Assembly (NCBI GenBank): GCA_019187225.1
Contig: JABAQQ010000003.1
Coordinates: 1 to 41,414, forward strand
Origin: Saprospiraceae bacterium
GTDB lineage: Bacteria > Bacteroidota > Bacteroidia > Chitinophagales > Saprospiraceae
Direction of reading: 5' to 3'
DNA length: 41,414 nucleotides
Every line of letters starts with the position of its first letter. Within the stretch, counting starts at the first letter, position 1. Positions 8,254 through 16,238 of the stretch are shown in pieces. The translations under genes and the position numbers were made by a program. Below the pieces are notes generated by a model, which was not told the DNA's origin, searched no databases, and saw only the letters and a program-made list of their open reading frames with translations.

Positions 8254-9168
8254 TCAATGATTCTCTTCATACCATTTGATCGTCTGCGCCACGCCTTCGC
8301 GGAAATCCACTTCGGGTCGCCAGCCGAGCAATTGTTCGCCGCGGGTACCGTCCACTGTTTTGTATGCGGCGCCGTCGGGTTTGGTGGGGTCGAGTTTAAT
8401 TTCGCCCTGGTAGCCCGTGAGTTCTTTGATGAGTTCACACATTTCGAGCACTGAAATGCCCTGACCGACGCCAATGTTGACAAAGTCTTCGGTTGCGGGC
8501 ATCCGGATGCTGCGGATCATGGATTCTGCCCCGTCGTCCACATGCATCCACTCGCGGACGGGTTTGCCGGTACCCCACACATTCACGAAGGGGGCGTTGC
8601 TGCGTTTGGCCTGGACGAATTTCATGATCAGGGCGCCCAACGCATGCGAGCGTTCCTCTTCAAAATGATCCTCCGGGCCATACATGTTGGATAAAACGAT
8701 GTTGATGATGTCCATGCCGTATTGGCGGTGCGCCGCCCAGGAGCCCACCCAAAAAGCTTTGCGAACAAAGCCATATACCAGCACTGATTCGTGCATGGGG
8801 CCGTCCCATATCTCCGCTTCTTTGAAAAGCGTCGCTTTGGCGGGGTATACGCAATTGGAAATGGGGTTGACGATGCGTTTCACGCCGGTCAGGCGGGCGG
8901 CTTTGAGGATGTTGACGTTCATCAACAGGTTGTTCTCAAAAAGGTCTACCGGGTATTTGTAGCCGAACTGGATACCGCCGACGAAAGAGGCGCAGTTCAG
9001 CAGGATTTCGGGTTTCTCCTGTTCAAAAAATGCGATGGTCTGGTCCCAATCCCGCAGATCAACTCCCAGACTCAAAGAGGTTATGGTGGGGTTTTCGCCA
9101 CGTTCTCTCAGTTTTTTGACCACTCGTTTTCCCAAAAAGCCGGTGGCGCCGGTTACTGTGATTTTCAT
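8254..9168 (-). CDS. GDP-L-fucose-synthase-like NAD(P)-dependent epimerase/reductase
   Basis: A 304-residue extended short-chain dehydrogenase. The Rossmann motif GATGFLG (residues 7-13) binds NAD(P). ISNCVYP around 103-109 and NMYGPEDHF with SH near 174-175 match GDP-L-fucose synthase, including its catalytic Ser, Cys and His. However, the Y-x3-K site reads YGFVRK (132-137): the lysine position is Arg with a Lys one residue later. This is either an alternative arrangement or a changed activity. In a fucose-type pathway it would turn a 4-keto-6-deoxy sugar nucleotide into the reduced epimer, but no GDP-mannose dehydratase lies in the window. It sits between GT2 and the aminotransferase in the operon. 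Confidence 0.75.
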   Translation of the reverse strand: MKITVTGATGFLGKRVVKKLRERGENPTITSLSLGVDLRDWDQTIAFFEQEKPEILLNCASFVGGIQFGYKYPVDLFENNLLMNVNILKAARLTGVKRIVNPISNCVYPAKATLFKEAEIWDGPMHESVLVYGFVRKAFWVGSWAAHRQYGMDIINIVLSNMYGPEDHFEEERSHALGALIMKFVQAKRSNAPFVNVWGTGKPVREWMHVDDGAESMIRSIRMPATEDFVNIGVGQGISVLEMCELIKELTGYQGEIKLDPTKPDGAAYKTVDGTRGEQLLGWRPEVDFREGVAQTIKWYEENH

Positions 9169-9258
9169 TAGTCAGAATTTGATTGTGTTTTGACTTGTGT
9201 TTATAAATTTCAAATTGTATACCAATAATGCCGCGAACGGCAAAATTCCGGTGCGCCA

Positions 9259-10185
9259 TTAGTTGTTGCCGACAACCGGGTGCTTGACCAGGGTGGGGAA
9301 ATTATGTTCGCGGAGCGTCGAGAGCACCTTGAGGTTGACTCTTTTGAATGGGCCGCCGAACGCTTTGGTGAATTTAAAATATTGATAAGCAAGGCTATAG
9401 AGGCCTCGCCGGTCTCCTGCAGCGGCTTTTTTAAGAAACTCCTGCGCTTTGTCCTTTTGCCCCAGCATATAGTAGTCGGTGGCGGCGGAGAATTCCCACC
9501 AGGCGGTTTCGAGCGGGGAAAACACATTTTTGCCGCGTTCGAGCAATACCAGCCGTGCGCGTACTTTTTTCTCGGTGGCGCTGCTGGCCGAGCCTTCGGT
9601 CGGAAAGGTGACGGCCACGATGTCGTCGTGCAGGGCGAAGGTTTCGTACGCGGCCAGCCGGGCGCTCAGTTCGATGTCCTCCAGTGGCGCGGCAGCCTGG
9701 TCGAAGCCGCCCACTTTGTCGAGCAGGTCTCTGCGGATCATCCAGCGGGAAGGAAAACCTGTGCAGGTGGCTTTGAGTTCGAGTTTTTGCTCTTCCAGCA
9801 CTTCGCCTGTATCGCGGTCGCGCGATTGGAAACCCGACACCAGAAAACCATTGCCCGATTTTTTCATGGCCTTCAGTTGGGACTCGAAGCGGTGCGGCAG
9901 GCTGATGTCGTCGTCGTCGAGGAAGGCGATATACTGCCCTTTCGACATTTGAATGCCGTAGTTGCGGGCGGAACTCACTCCTTTTTCGGGGTTCAGAAAA
10001 TACCTGACGCGAGGGTCTTTTGCTGCGTACGATTGGGCGACCTCTGCCGTGTTGTCGGGCGATTGGTCGTCCACAATGATCATTTCCCAGTTCTGATACG
10101 TCTGGGCGATGGTACTCTCGATGGCTTCTTTCAGCAGGTGGGCGCGGTTGTAGGACGGTACCACGCAGGAGACGAGTTCATTCAT
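9259..10185 (-). CDS. glycosyltransferase family 2 (GT-A fold)
   Basis: About 308 residues. CVVPSYNRAHLLKEAI at the N-terminus, IIVDDQSPDNT, and YIAFLDDDDISLPHR with the DxD-type metal/nucleotide site are diagnostic of inverting GT2 enzymes. The C-terminal part (DKAQEFLKKAAAGDRRGL) is helical, TPR-like. The frame is open to 10272, but the extra 29 residues (N-, P- and Q-rich) are the translation of a GGTTGATT-type repeat, so ATG at 10185, directly before the first strand, is chosen. It should add one sugar to the lipid-linked repeat unit in the cytoplasm; donor unknown. Confidence 0.88.
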   Translation of the reverse strand: MNELVSCVVPSYNRAHLLKEAIESTIAQTYQNWEMIIVDDQSPDNTAEVAQSYAAKDPRVRYFLNPEKGVSSARNYGIQMSKGQYIAFLDDDDISLPHRFESQLKAMKKSGNGFLVSGFQSRDRDTGEVLEEQKLELKATCTGFPSRWMIRRDLLDKVGGFDQAAAPLEDIELSARLAAYETFALHDDIVAVTFPTEGSASSATEKKVRARLVLLERGKNVFSPLETAWWEFSAATDYYMLGQKDKAQEFLKKAAAGDRRGLYSLAYQYFKFTKAFGGPFKRVNLKVLSTLREHNFPTLVKHPVVGNN

Positions 10186-10200
10186 ATTGAAGATTGGGTT

Positions 10201-10254
10201 GTTTGTTGATGTGTTTATTTGGTTGATTGGTTGATTGGTTAATTGGGGATTTGG
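10201..10254. repeat. GGTTGATT-type octamer repeat
   Basis: Imperfect tandem copies of GGTTGATT/GGTTAATT just upstream of the GT2 start. Complementary words (CCAATCCA) recur at 10394-10420 in the same gap, giving an inverted arrangement. Confidence 0.65.
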
Positions 10255-10393
10255 AGCACTGGGACTGTTCAAAATATTGTGTTTCCATTCGTTGTTTTTT
10301 TATTTAAAAAAATGATTATAAGACAGTTGGATATTGTAATTTTATCAACTTTAAATAGATTTTTGAACACTCCCCCCTCTGGAGCATACAGTT

Positions 10394-10420
10394 AACCAAT
10401 CCACCAATCCACCAATCCAC
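10394..10420. repeat. CCAATCCA tandem repeat
   Basis: Three tandem 8-bp copies shortly after the flippase stop. They are roughly complementary to the repeat at 10201-10254. The rest of the 10255-10432 gap is AT-rich with no gene that I can support. Confidence 0.65.
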
Positions 10421-10432
10421 CGAATTTTTCCG

Positions 10433-11887
10433 TCAACTCAATGCCGGTTTTTTCATAAACTTTTGTAAAACAATCTCTTTGATTTCCAAAAAGGGTTTTA
10501 TCCGGAATTGGTTGGAAACAGTGACGGTAAACAACGCGCCCAATGCCACCTGGATCAGCAATTCGGCCAATGGGTGAAAGTGCATGGCTGTGCCGGCGAG
10601 CCAGACAACGCCTCCCATCAGGATGGCGAACAAAAAGGAGGGTAAAATATCCAGTATCTGTTCCCTCACCGGGTAATCAATCAATCGCCCGCTGGAGGAA
10701 GAGGTTACCAGATAATCAAGGACCCAGGTAAAGATCATGCAGACGATCATCGCCTTGATCCCAAAGAAAAAGCCGGTGACTAATGCGGGGACGGCGATGA
10801 GTTTGGTCAAAAATTCCAATTTCAGGTGTTTTCCGGACTGGCCTTTGATGACCAGGATGTTCAGGTTGATGTAGTGGAGCGGGTAAAAAATGCCCACAAT
10901 GCTCAGGAGCTGCAGGTAGGGGATCGCGTCGGCCCAATTCGGCCCGATGAGGCCGAGGATAAAATTGTCGGAAGCGGCGGCTAAACCGAACATCAGTATC
11001 GCCGTCAGGTAAGTAGTCGATTGCACCAGCTTCCGGTAGGCATTCTTCAGACGGGCATTGTCGTCTTTGATCCCGGACAAGGCCGGAAAACTGACCGACT
11101 GAATGACGTTGTGCAGCGTCCGCGAAAACATGTCTTTATAACCGTTGGCCCGGGTGTAGAGGCCCAGATCGCGGGCACTGAAAAATTTGCCGATGAGCAG
11201 ATAGTACAGGTTGTTGTAAAATTCGAGGAACAAACGCGATGCGAGCAATTTGGAACCGAAGCCGAAAATTTCCCGGAATGAGTCGCGGCTGAATTGTAAA
11301 CCGAACTTCGGGCGACTGAGCAGCACGGTCATCAGGGTATTGACGATGGAATACACGATGTTTCTCCACACCAGACTCCAGACGCCGTAACCCTTGAAAG
11401 CGAGCACAATGGCAACGGCGCCGGAGACAATATTGGCAATCACGGATATGGTTGCCAGCACTTTGAAATTCATGTGTTTCGTCAGCGGAACCCGTGCCAC
11501 CATGCTGAGGGCATTGATGACAATGGTGCTGCCCATGACCCAGATGATCGGCGTCAGTTGTTGTTCGTTGAAGAACCAACTGATGCCGGGCGCCAGGGCG
11601 CAGAGGATGGCGTAGAAAAAGATACCCGTGCCGACGTTGACCAAAAACACTGTCGAATAATCCTTTTCCGACGGTTCAGTTTTGCGGATGAGCGCCTCGC
11701 TGAACCCGGCCATTACGAACGTATCGGCCACTTCAAAGAAGATCGCCAGCATTCCGATCAAACCGTATTCTGCGGGCGAGAGCAGCCGCGCCAGAATGAT
11801 CCCGAAAATAAACTGAGATATCTGGTTGGCAAAACGATCTATAAACGCCCACGAAAGCCCGTGAATCGTCTTCTGTTTTAAAGACAT
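10433..11887 (-). CDS. Wzx-like oligosaccharide flippase (MOP/MATE superfamily)
   Basis: A 484-residue polytopic membrane protein beginning MSLKQKTIHGLSWAFIDRFA, the classic start of polysaccharide biosynthesis proteins related to WzxC/RfbX. About 12-14 hydrophobic helices follow, with FIFGIILARLLSPAEYGLIG in helix 1-2 and GLYTRANGYKDM in the central loop. The expected role is to flip undecaprenyl-linked repeat units from the cytoplasmic to the periplasmic face before polymerisation. It lies between the autokinase (11963) and the GT2, with a heptamer repeat upstream. The family call is firm; the substrate is not. Confidence 0.9.
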   Translation of the reverse strand: MSLKQKTIHGLSWAFIDRFANQISQFIFGIILARLLSPAEYGLIGMLAIFFEVADTFVMAGFSEALIRKTEPSEKDYSTVFLVNVGTGIFFYAILCALAPGISWFFNEQQLTPIIWVMGSTIVINALSMVARVPLTKHMNFKVLATISVIANIVSGAVAIVLAFKGYGVWSLVWRNIVYSIVNTLMTVLLSRPKFGLQFSRDSFREIFGFGSKLLASRLFLEFYNNLYYLLIGKFFSARDLGLYTRANGYKDMFSRTLHNVIQSVSFPALSGIKDDNARLKNAYRKLVQSTTYLTAILMFGLAAASDNFILGLIGPNWADAIPYLQLLSIVGIFYPLHYINLNILVIKGQSGKHLKLEFLTKLIAVPALVTGFFFGIKAMIVCMIFTWVLDYLVTSSSSGRLIDYPVREQILDILPSFLFAILMGGVVWLAGTAMHFHPLAELLIQVALGALFTVTVSNQFRIKPFLEIKEIVLQKFMKKPALS

Positions 11888-11918
11888 GGCTGGTTTGATG
11901 TTGAATCAATAATCTAAA

Positions 11919-11962
11919 ATCCGCAATCCGCAATCCGCAATCCGCAATCCGCAATCCGCAAT
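11919..11962. repeat. ATCCGCA heptamer tandem repeat
   Basis: About six perfect tandem copies of a 7-bp unit (ATCCGCA) fill the short gap between the autokinase stop and the flippase start. Only one orientation is present. Confidence 0.8.
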
Positions 11963-14233
11963 CTACTTTTCCTCTCCGTAGTAAGAAGTGTAATACCCGC
12001 CGTAGGTACTTTTATCCAACTGCACGGAATTCAGCACGATGAAAGGCCGGGGAAGTTTGTCTTTTTGTACGATGTCGTTGATGATACGCAATTGTGCCTT
12101 GCGGGTATAGTTGGAACGGACGACATACATCGTCGCGTCTGCTGTATCCTTGATCTGGATGGCGTCGGCGACCACTCCTACCGGCGGCGTGTCGAGGATA
12201 ATGAAATCGTAGCGTTCGCGCAGCAGTTTGATCAGATCCCGCAGGCGGTCGGAAAGGAGCAATTCGCTCGGATTCGGCGGCTTGGGGCCACATCGGATGG
12301 CGTCGAAATTGAGGTGTAAGCCCGTGTTTTCGATGATGTTGTCCAATTTGACGGAAGGATCAATGAGGTAATTGACCACGCCTTCATCGGCTACTTCGAT
12401 TTCATCAAACTGTTCGCTGGGTTTGCGGAGGTCCAGTTCGAGCAACAGCACTTTTTTCCCGGCTAAAGCCTGCGTTACGCCGAGGTTGAGGGCAATGAAA
12501 GACTTTCCTTCGCCCGGAATACTCGAAGTGACGATGATGGTCTGCATCTTCTGGCCGGGCGCGATGAAGGCCAGGTTGGCGCGCAACGAGCGGAACATTT
12601 CGGCGGCGGCGGTATTGCTGTTCTCTTTGACGACGACTTTCGATTTTTTCCGGCTCAGGGCCAATACGCCCGCAATCGGGGCCGTAACGGACCTTTGTAC
12701 GTCGTCTTCGGTCATCACTTTGTCGTTCATGCTGAAAATGCCGAATACGACGGCAGACGGCAGTGCCAGGCCGAGGAACAAGGCGATCAGGTAGATCTGC
12801 GCCCTTTTCGGACTGATGGGATCGAATGCCTTTGCCGGCTCGATGACGCGGCCCGCGGCAGTGGTGACCGCCAGCGAAATGGCCGATTGTTCGCGTTTTT
12901 CCAGTAGATAGAGGTAAAGGTTCTCTTTCAGGTTTTTGTTGCGTTCCAGGTCGAGCAGTCCGCGTTCACGGCCTGGCAGGCTCGCCATCCGGCTCTGCAC
13001 GCTGGCGCTGAGTTGTTCTTTGGCATTGCGTCCCAATTGGATGTCGGCCTTGATGCCCCGGATGTTCTCTATGATGGTTTGGCGAAGGTTGCGGAGTTGT
13101 TTTTCCACCAGAATGATATCCGGGTGTGCCGGGCCGAGCTGCGTTCTTTGACGGTCGCGGTCGCTCAGCAATTTGTTGAATTCGGTCAGTTGGTTGGTAA
13201 GGGTCAGGTTGTTGATGTTGAGGTTCGTCGGCACGAACTCAAAATTGTCCTTGTTTCGCTCCAGAAAATCCTGAATGGAGCTGAGTATTTGCAGCTGAAC
13301 GTCTGTGCCGGCGATCTCTTTGTTGTAATCGGCCAGGTCTCGCATCAGGAGGCTGCCTTCGGCGCTGATCTCTACCAGGTTGTTGCGGCGTTTGTAGCTT
13401 TCCACGTCAAATTCTGCCGAAGATAATTCCTGGGAGATCACGTTGATGCGCTCGTTGAGCAGATTCAGGCTGTTTTCAAAAACCTTGTTCTTTTCGTCAA
13501 TAGATTGCTGGTTGTACAGTTTGATCAATTCGTTCAGCACGGACTCGGCGCGCGAAGCGACGTAGTCTTTGATGCTCAGGCTCAGCGTACTCGACTGCTC
13601 GCCGACGGCAGTCACTTCCAGTCCCTCGATGAACTCCAAAGCCTTGACGTGTGGCGTCAATACGCGGATGCCGATTGGCCCCTCCGATTCTTTGGAGCGA
13701 TTGTACGACAGCGTGAGTTTGCCTTCCGGCAGCCGGAGTTCTTTGCCAAACTCGCCCTGGTATTTCTGATCCTCCACTTTCAGCAGATAGCCGCCATTGC
13801 CGGCGAATTCCACGTCGCCTTCGATAATAGCATCCTGAAAAGCTGGTTTCCAGTCCACCACTTTGACAGGAGAATCGCCGGAAATATCGCGGCGTTTCAT
13901 CCATTCGACGCTGAAATACTCGTATTGAAGCTCGAGGTTGCGTACCACGTTTTCCATCAGGGGCGTGGATTTAAGGATAAAGACCTCGTTCTCAAGGCCT
14001 TTTTTCTTGATGTCCTTGATGCCCAGGCCATCCAGCACTGCCTGTTCCACAACGGCCCCCGACTTTTCCTCGTCTTTGATGAGGAGCATGGCGGTCGCTT
14101 CGTATTTGGGATGGGTTTTGCGGAGATAAAGGATAGCCAACCCGACAGCAAGCGGGAATACAAGCGCATACAGCCACCAATAGTGGAGCGCTTTGCTCAG
14201 CAATTTTCGGTAATCGATTTTATCTTCTTTCAC
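11963..14233 (-). CDS. Wzc-like chain-length determinant / bacterial tyrosine autokinase
   Basis: A 756-residue inner-membrane co-polymerase fused to a BY-kinase. An N-terminal Wzz segment with a first membrane helix (about 20-38) is followed by a long periplasmic coiled-coil region and a second helix near 475-500. The cytoplasmic kinase has Walker A SSIPGEGKS (about 570-578), Walker A' LLLELDLRKPS and Walker B FIILDTPP. The C-terminus carries a tyrosine cluster (STYGGYYTSYYGEEK), the autophosphorylation tail. It controls polymerisation and export together with the Wza-like protein and is expected to be dephosphorylated by the YwqE/CpsB-like phosphatase in the same operon. The start codon is GTG at 14233; no nearby ATG is better placed. 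Confidence 0.93.
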   Translation of the reverse strand: MKEDKIDYRKLLSKALHYWWLYALVFPLAVGLAILYLRKTHPKYEATAMLLIKDEEKSGAVVEQAVLDGLGIKDIKKKGLENEVFILKSTPLMENVVRNLELQYEYFSVEWMKRRDISGDSPVKVVDWKPAFQDAIIEGDVEFAGNGGYLLKVEDQKYQGEFGKELRLPEGKLTLSYNRSKESEGPIGIRVLTPHVKALEFIEGLEVTAVGEQSSTLSLSIKDYVASRAESVLNELIKLYNQQSIDEKNKVFENSLNLLNERINVISQELSSAEFDVESYKRRNNLVEISAEGSLLMRDLADYNKEIAGTDVQLQILSSIQDFLERNKDNFEFVPTNLNINNLTLTNQLTEFNKLLSDRDRQRTQLGPAHPDIILVEKQLRNLRQTIIENIRGIKADIQLGRNAKEQLSASVQSRMASLPGRERGLLDLERNKNLKENLYLYLLEKREQSAISLAVTTAAGRVIEPAKAFDPISPKRAQIYLIALFLGLALPSAVVFGIFSMNDKVMTEDDVQRSVTAPIAGVLALSRKKSKVVVKENSNTAAAEMFRSLRANLAFIAPGQKMQTIIVTSSIPGEGKSFIALNLGVTQALAGKKVLLLELDLRKPSEQFDEIEVADEGVVNYLIDPSVKLDNIIENTGLHLNFDAIRCGPKPPNPSELLLSDRLRDLIKLLRERYDFIILDTPPVGVVADAIQIKDTADATMYVVRSNYTRKAQLRIINDIVQKDKLPRPFIVLNSVQLDKSTYGGYYTSYYGEEK

Positions 14234-14250
14234 AGTTCGATTATTTTAGA

Positions 14251-14307
14251 GGCTTTCAGTTCTGGGAAATTACCCCGACCGGATGGCGGGTTGGCACAAT
14301 GAAAGCC
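14251..14307. repeat. inverted repeat between wza-like and wzc-like genes
   Basis: Perfect 8-bp arms GGCTTTCA (14251-14258) and TGAAAGCC (14300-14307) enclose a GC-rich loop, in the 94-base gap between the export lipoprotein and the autokinase. The T-run lies on the wrong side for the operon direction, so this is a possible RNA hairpin and not a convincing terminator. Confidence 0.45.
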
Positions 14308-14327
14308 TTGTTTTTAAAAATGGTTTT

Positions 14328-15125
14328 TTACTTGGCTACAGCGATGCCTATTACGAAGGTCGCTAATGTCACAAAAGGTAGCAAAATGTTGGAATACCTG
14401 TTGAGAAAGTCTCCCTGAGTGGCATACTCCTTGGCTTTCAGAGGCTCCACATATACCACGTCGTTGGGTCGCAGGTAAAAATAAGGGGAGGAAAAGAGTG
14501 AAGTGTCCTGTGTGTTGATGCGCCCGAATTCTCGCACCTGGTTGCGTTCGCGGATGATGAGCACAGAGTTGCGCCGGGCATAGGGCGTGAAATCGCCCGC
14601 CATGCCGATGGCTTCGAGAATGTTGAGCCTTTCATTCGGAATGATGTAAGCATTCGGGCGTGTGACTTCGCCGACCATCGTGACGCGGAAATTCACGAAC
14701 CGAACCTGTACCGTCGCATCGGGTACGTAAGCGGTAAGGCTGTTGCTGATCTCTTGTCTCAGCTGAAGTACGGTTTTGCCGGCAGCCCGCACTTTTCCCA
14801 GATAGGGTAGAAAAATATTGCCACCTTCGTCCACCCGGTATCCTTCCTGGATGCCGAGCGCGTTTTCACCGGCGCCGCCGGTCACCTGGGTTTGTTGGTT
14901 CTGGAAAGCAGTGACGGCCTCCTGCACCCTGCTGCTTACCTGAATGCTCAGAATGTCGTCCGGTTGTATCCGGAGCGCGGGCAGGGTGTCAATTTCAGCC
15001 AGTTGAGTCTGAATGTTTTGTAACATCAGCATATCGGGGTGTTTGACACCGCCGCAGCTGCTGAAAAAAGCAATAAAAGCAATGGCCAATGCTACCAGCA
15101 ATGGGGTCGGTAAAAATTTTCTCAT
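14328..15125 (-). CDS. Wza-like polysaccharide export outer-membrane lipoprotein
   Basis: A 265-residue polysaccharide export protein. A signal sequence ends in a lipobox-like FFSSC with Cys at 24. The Poly_export domain follows (LRIQPDDILSIQVSSRV near 50-65), then SLBB-type regions (VTRPNAYIIPNERLNILEAI). The C-terminus has a hydrophobic helix (LLPFVTLATFVIGIAVA), as in many Bacteroidota homologues. It should form the outer-membrane/periplasmic channel for the polymer, working with the Wzc-like kinase encoded directly downstream. At 265 residues it is shorter than E. coli Wza (about 380), which is usual for this phylum. Confidence 0.92.
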   Translation of the reverse strand: MRKFLPTPLLVALAIAFIAFFSSCGGVKHPDMLMLQNIQTQLAEIDTLPALRIQPDDILSIQVSSRVQEAVTAFQNQQTQVTGGAGENALGIQEGYRVDEGGNIFLPYLGKVRAAGKTVLQLRQEISNSLTAYVPDATVQVRFVNFRVTMVGEVTRPNAYIIPNERLNILEAIGMAGDFTPYARRNSVLIIRERNQVREFGRINTQDTSLFSSPYFYLRPNDVVYVEPLKAKEYATQGDFLNRYSNILLPFVTLATFVIGIAVAK

Positions 15126-15220
15126 CTTAAGCGTTGGGAGATTTTCGTGAATGTGAATTCACCGAAGGCAAGCGCAGGAAGGATTAAATTCGACAGTTTT
15201 CCGTATTCACAAAACCGTGC

Positions 15221-15318
15221 CAAGTGTGAGTGGTACAAGAGGTGTGAGAGATGTGAGAGGGATGAAAAAGTGAAATAATTTGATTTTCAGCCCATGCCCA
15301 ACTGCTCAACTCTCACAC
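15221..15318. repeat. GTGTGAGAG words in both orientations
   Basis: GTGTGAG-type words recur at 15224-15261 (GTGTGAGAG at 15242-15250). The exact complement CTCTCACAC lies at 15310-15318. They occupy the 217-base gap upstream of the export lipoprotein gene. No convincing promoter box is visible here. Confidence 0.55.
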
Positions 15319-15342
15319 CGCTCTCGCCATTCGCACGCTCTT

Positions 15343-16122
15343 TCACCCAAATTCTGCATTGCGGAATTTTTGTGAAAAGTTCGCTTTGTTCAGGTGTTGA
15401 AGGTGTGCGGCGGTGTGAATGTCGGTACCGATAAATTCATACCACCCGTGTTCCAGGATCTTGCGCGCGCGTTTGGCCAACTCCTTGCCTTCGAGACCGG
15501 AGACGGCCAGGGCATTGCCCTGAAACAGGAGGCCGGTCTCTTTGAGCCCTTCCATGGTGTGCCAGTTGTCGCAATAGTAAGCATACCGCTCGGGGTGGGC
15601 AAGGATGGGTTGATATCCTTTGACCTTGATATCGAACAGTATCTTTTGCAAAGCCGGCAGGATTTGAACCTGTTGGGGATTCAGTTCGACCAGCAGGTAT
15701 TTGCCATGTACCGTGAGCAGGTCGCCGGAAGCAAGATGGGCAGCGAAGCCTTCGTCGAGCATGTATTCGGCGCCCAGGCCGAGTTCTACCTCGATGCCCG
15801 CTTTTTTTACTGATTTTTTGAAATTTTCGAATACCCGCCGAAGGTTTTTGGGCGTATTCGGGCAGGATTCCTTGATATGCGGCGTGGCGACCAGTTTGCG
15901 GTAACCCAGGTCGGTCAGGCCTTTTACCAATGCCAGCGCTTCTTTTTCGGTTTGAGCGCCATCGTCCACACCGGGCAGCCAGTGGGCGTGTATGTCCACC
16001 GTCAAATGCTGACCCAGTTTTTTATGCCCGCCGAAGTAAGGTAAAAATAAATTTTTCAAGTAGTGAGTCGGTCCGGATGACATGGAAGACGGGGTTTGAT
16101 GTGTGTAAATCGAGTTTTTCAT
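15343..16122 (-). CDS. YwqE/CpsB-type tyrosine-protein phosphatase (PHP domain)
   Basis: A 259-residue PHP-superfamily metallophosphatase. VDIHAHWLPGVDDG near 43-56 gives the first metal-binding H-x-H and the downstream Asp pair. LVATPHI supplies the next His, GAEYM an acidic ligand, and PILAHPERY and IGTDIHT the last ones. This set is typical of manganese-dependent phosphatases that dephosphorylate BY-kinases. Its place next to the Wza- and Wzc-like genes supports a role in resetting autokinase phosphorylation during export. The first 40 residues are poorly conserved, and ATG at 16083 is an alternative start. The gap upstream holds a terminator-like hairpin. Confidence 0.88.
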   Translation of the reverse strand: MKNSIYTHQTPSSMSSGPTHYLKNLFLPYFGGHKKLGQHLTVDIHAHWLPGVDDGAQTEKEALALVKGLTDLGYRKLVATPHIKESCPNTPKNLRRVFENFKKSVKKAGIEVELGLGAEYMLDEGFAAHLASGDLLTVHGKYLLVELNPQQVQILPALQKILFDIKVKGYQPILAHPERYAYYCDNWHTMEGLKETGLLFQGNALAVSGLEGKELAKRARKILEHGWYEFIGTDIHTAAHLQHLNKANFSQKFRNAEFG

Positions 16123-16161
16123 AGTGGGATGGGTTAACGGTTCAAAATACGGAGGGGATTA

Positions 16162-16222
16162 GAAAAATAGTTGGACTTCGGGCATTGCCCTTACAAGGAG
16201 GAAATGAAACCCAAAGTCCAAC
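16162..16222 (-). terminator. terminator-like hairpin inside the exopolysaccharide operon
   Basis: On the minus strand, GTTGGACTT (16222-16214) pairs perfectly with AAGTCCAAC (16178-16170), enclosing a second small hairpin GGGC-AAT-GCCC. TATTTTTCT follows at 16169-16161. It lies just after the Gfo/Idh gene. A 9-bp stem followed by a T-rich run is what an intrinsic terminator looks like, yet the operon continues. A UpxY antiterminator at the operon head could let polymerase read through. Confidence 0.5.
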
Positions 16223-16238
16223 ATCAGAAAGTCTGATC

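Noticed and set aside
10186-10272. N-terminal 29-residue extension of the GT2 protein
   Set aside because: It is the translation of an octamer repeat (Asn-, Pro-, Gln-rich), while the conserved GT2 start follows the internal Met exactly.
15153-15162. Palindrome GTGAATTCAC upstream of the export lipoprotein gene as an operator
   Set aside because: A single 10-base palindrome is expected by chance; no second copy at another promoter was seen.
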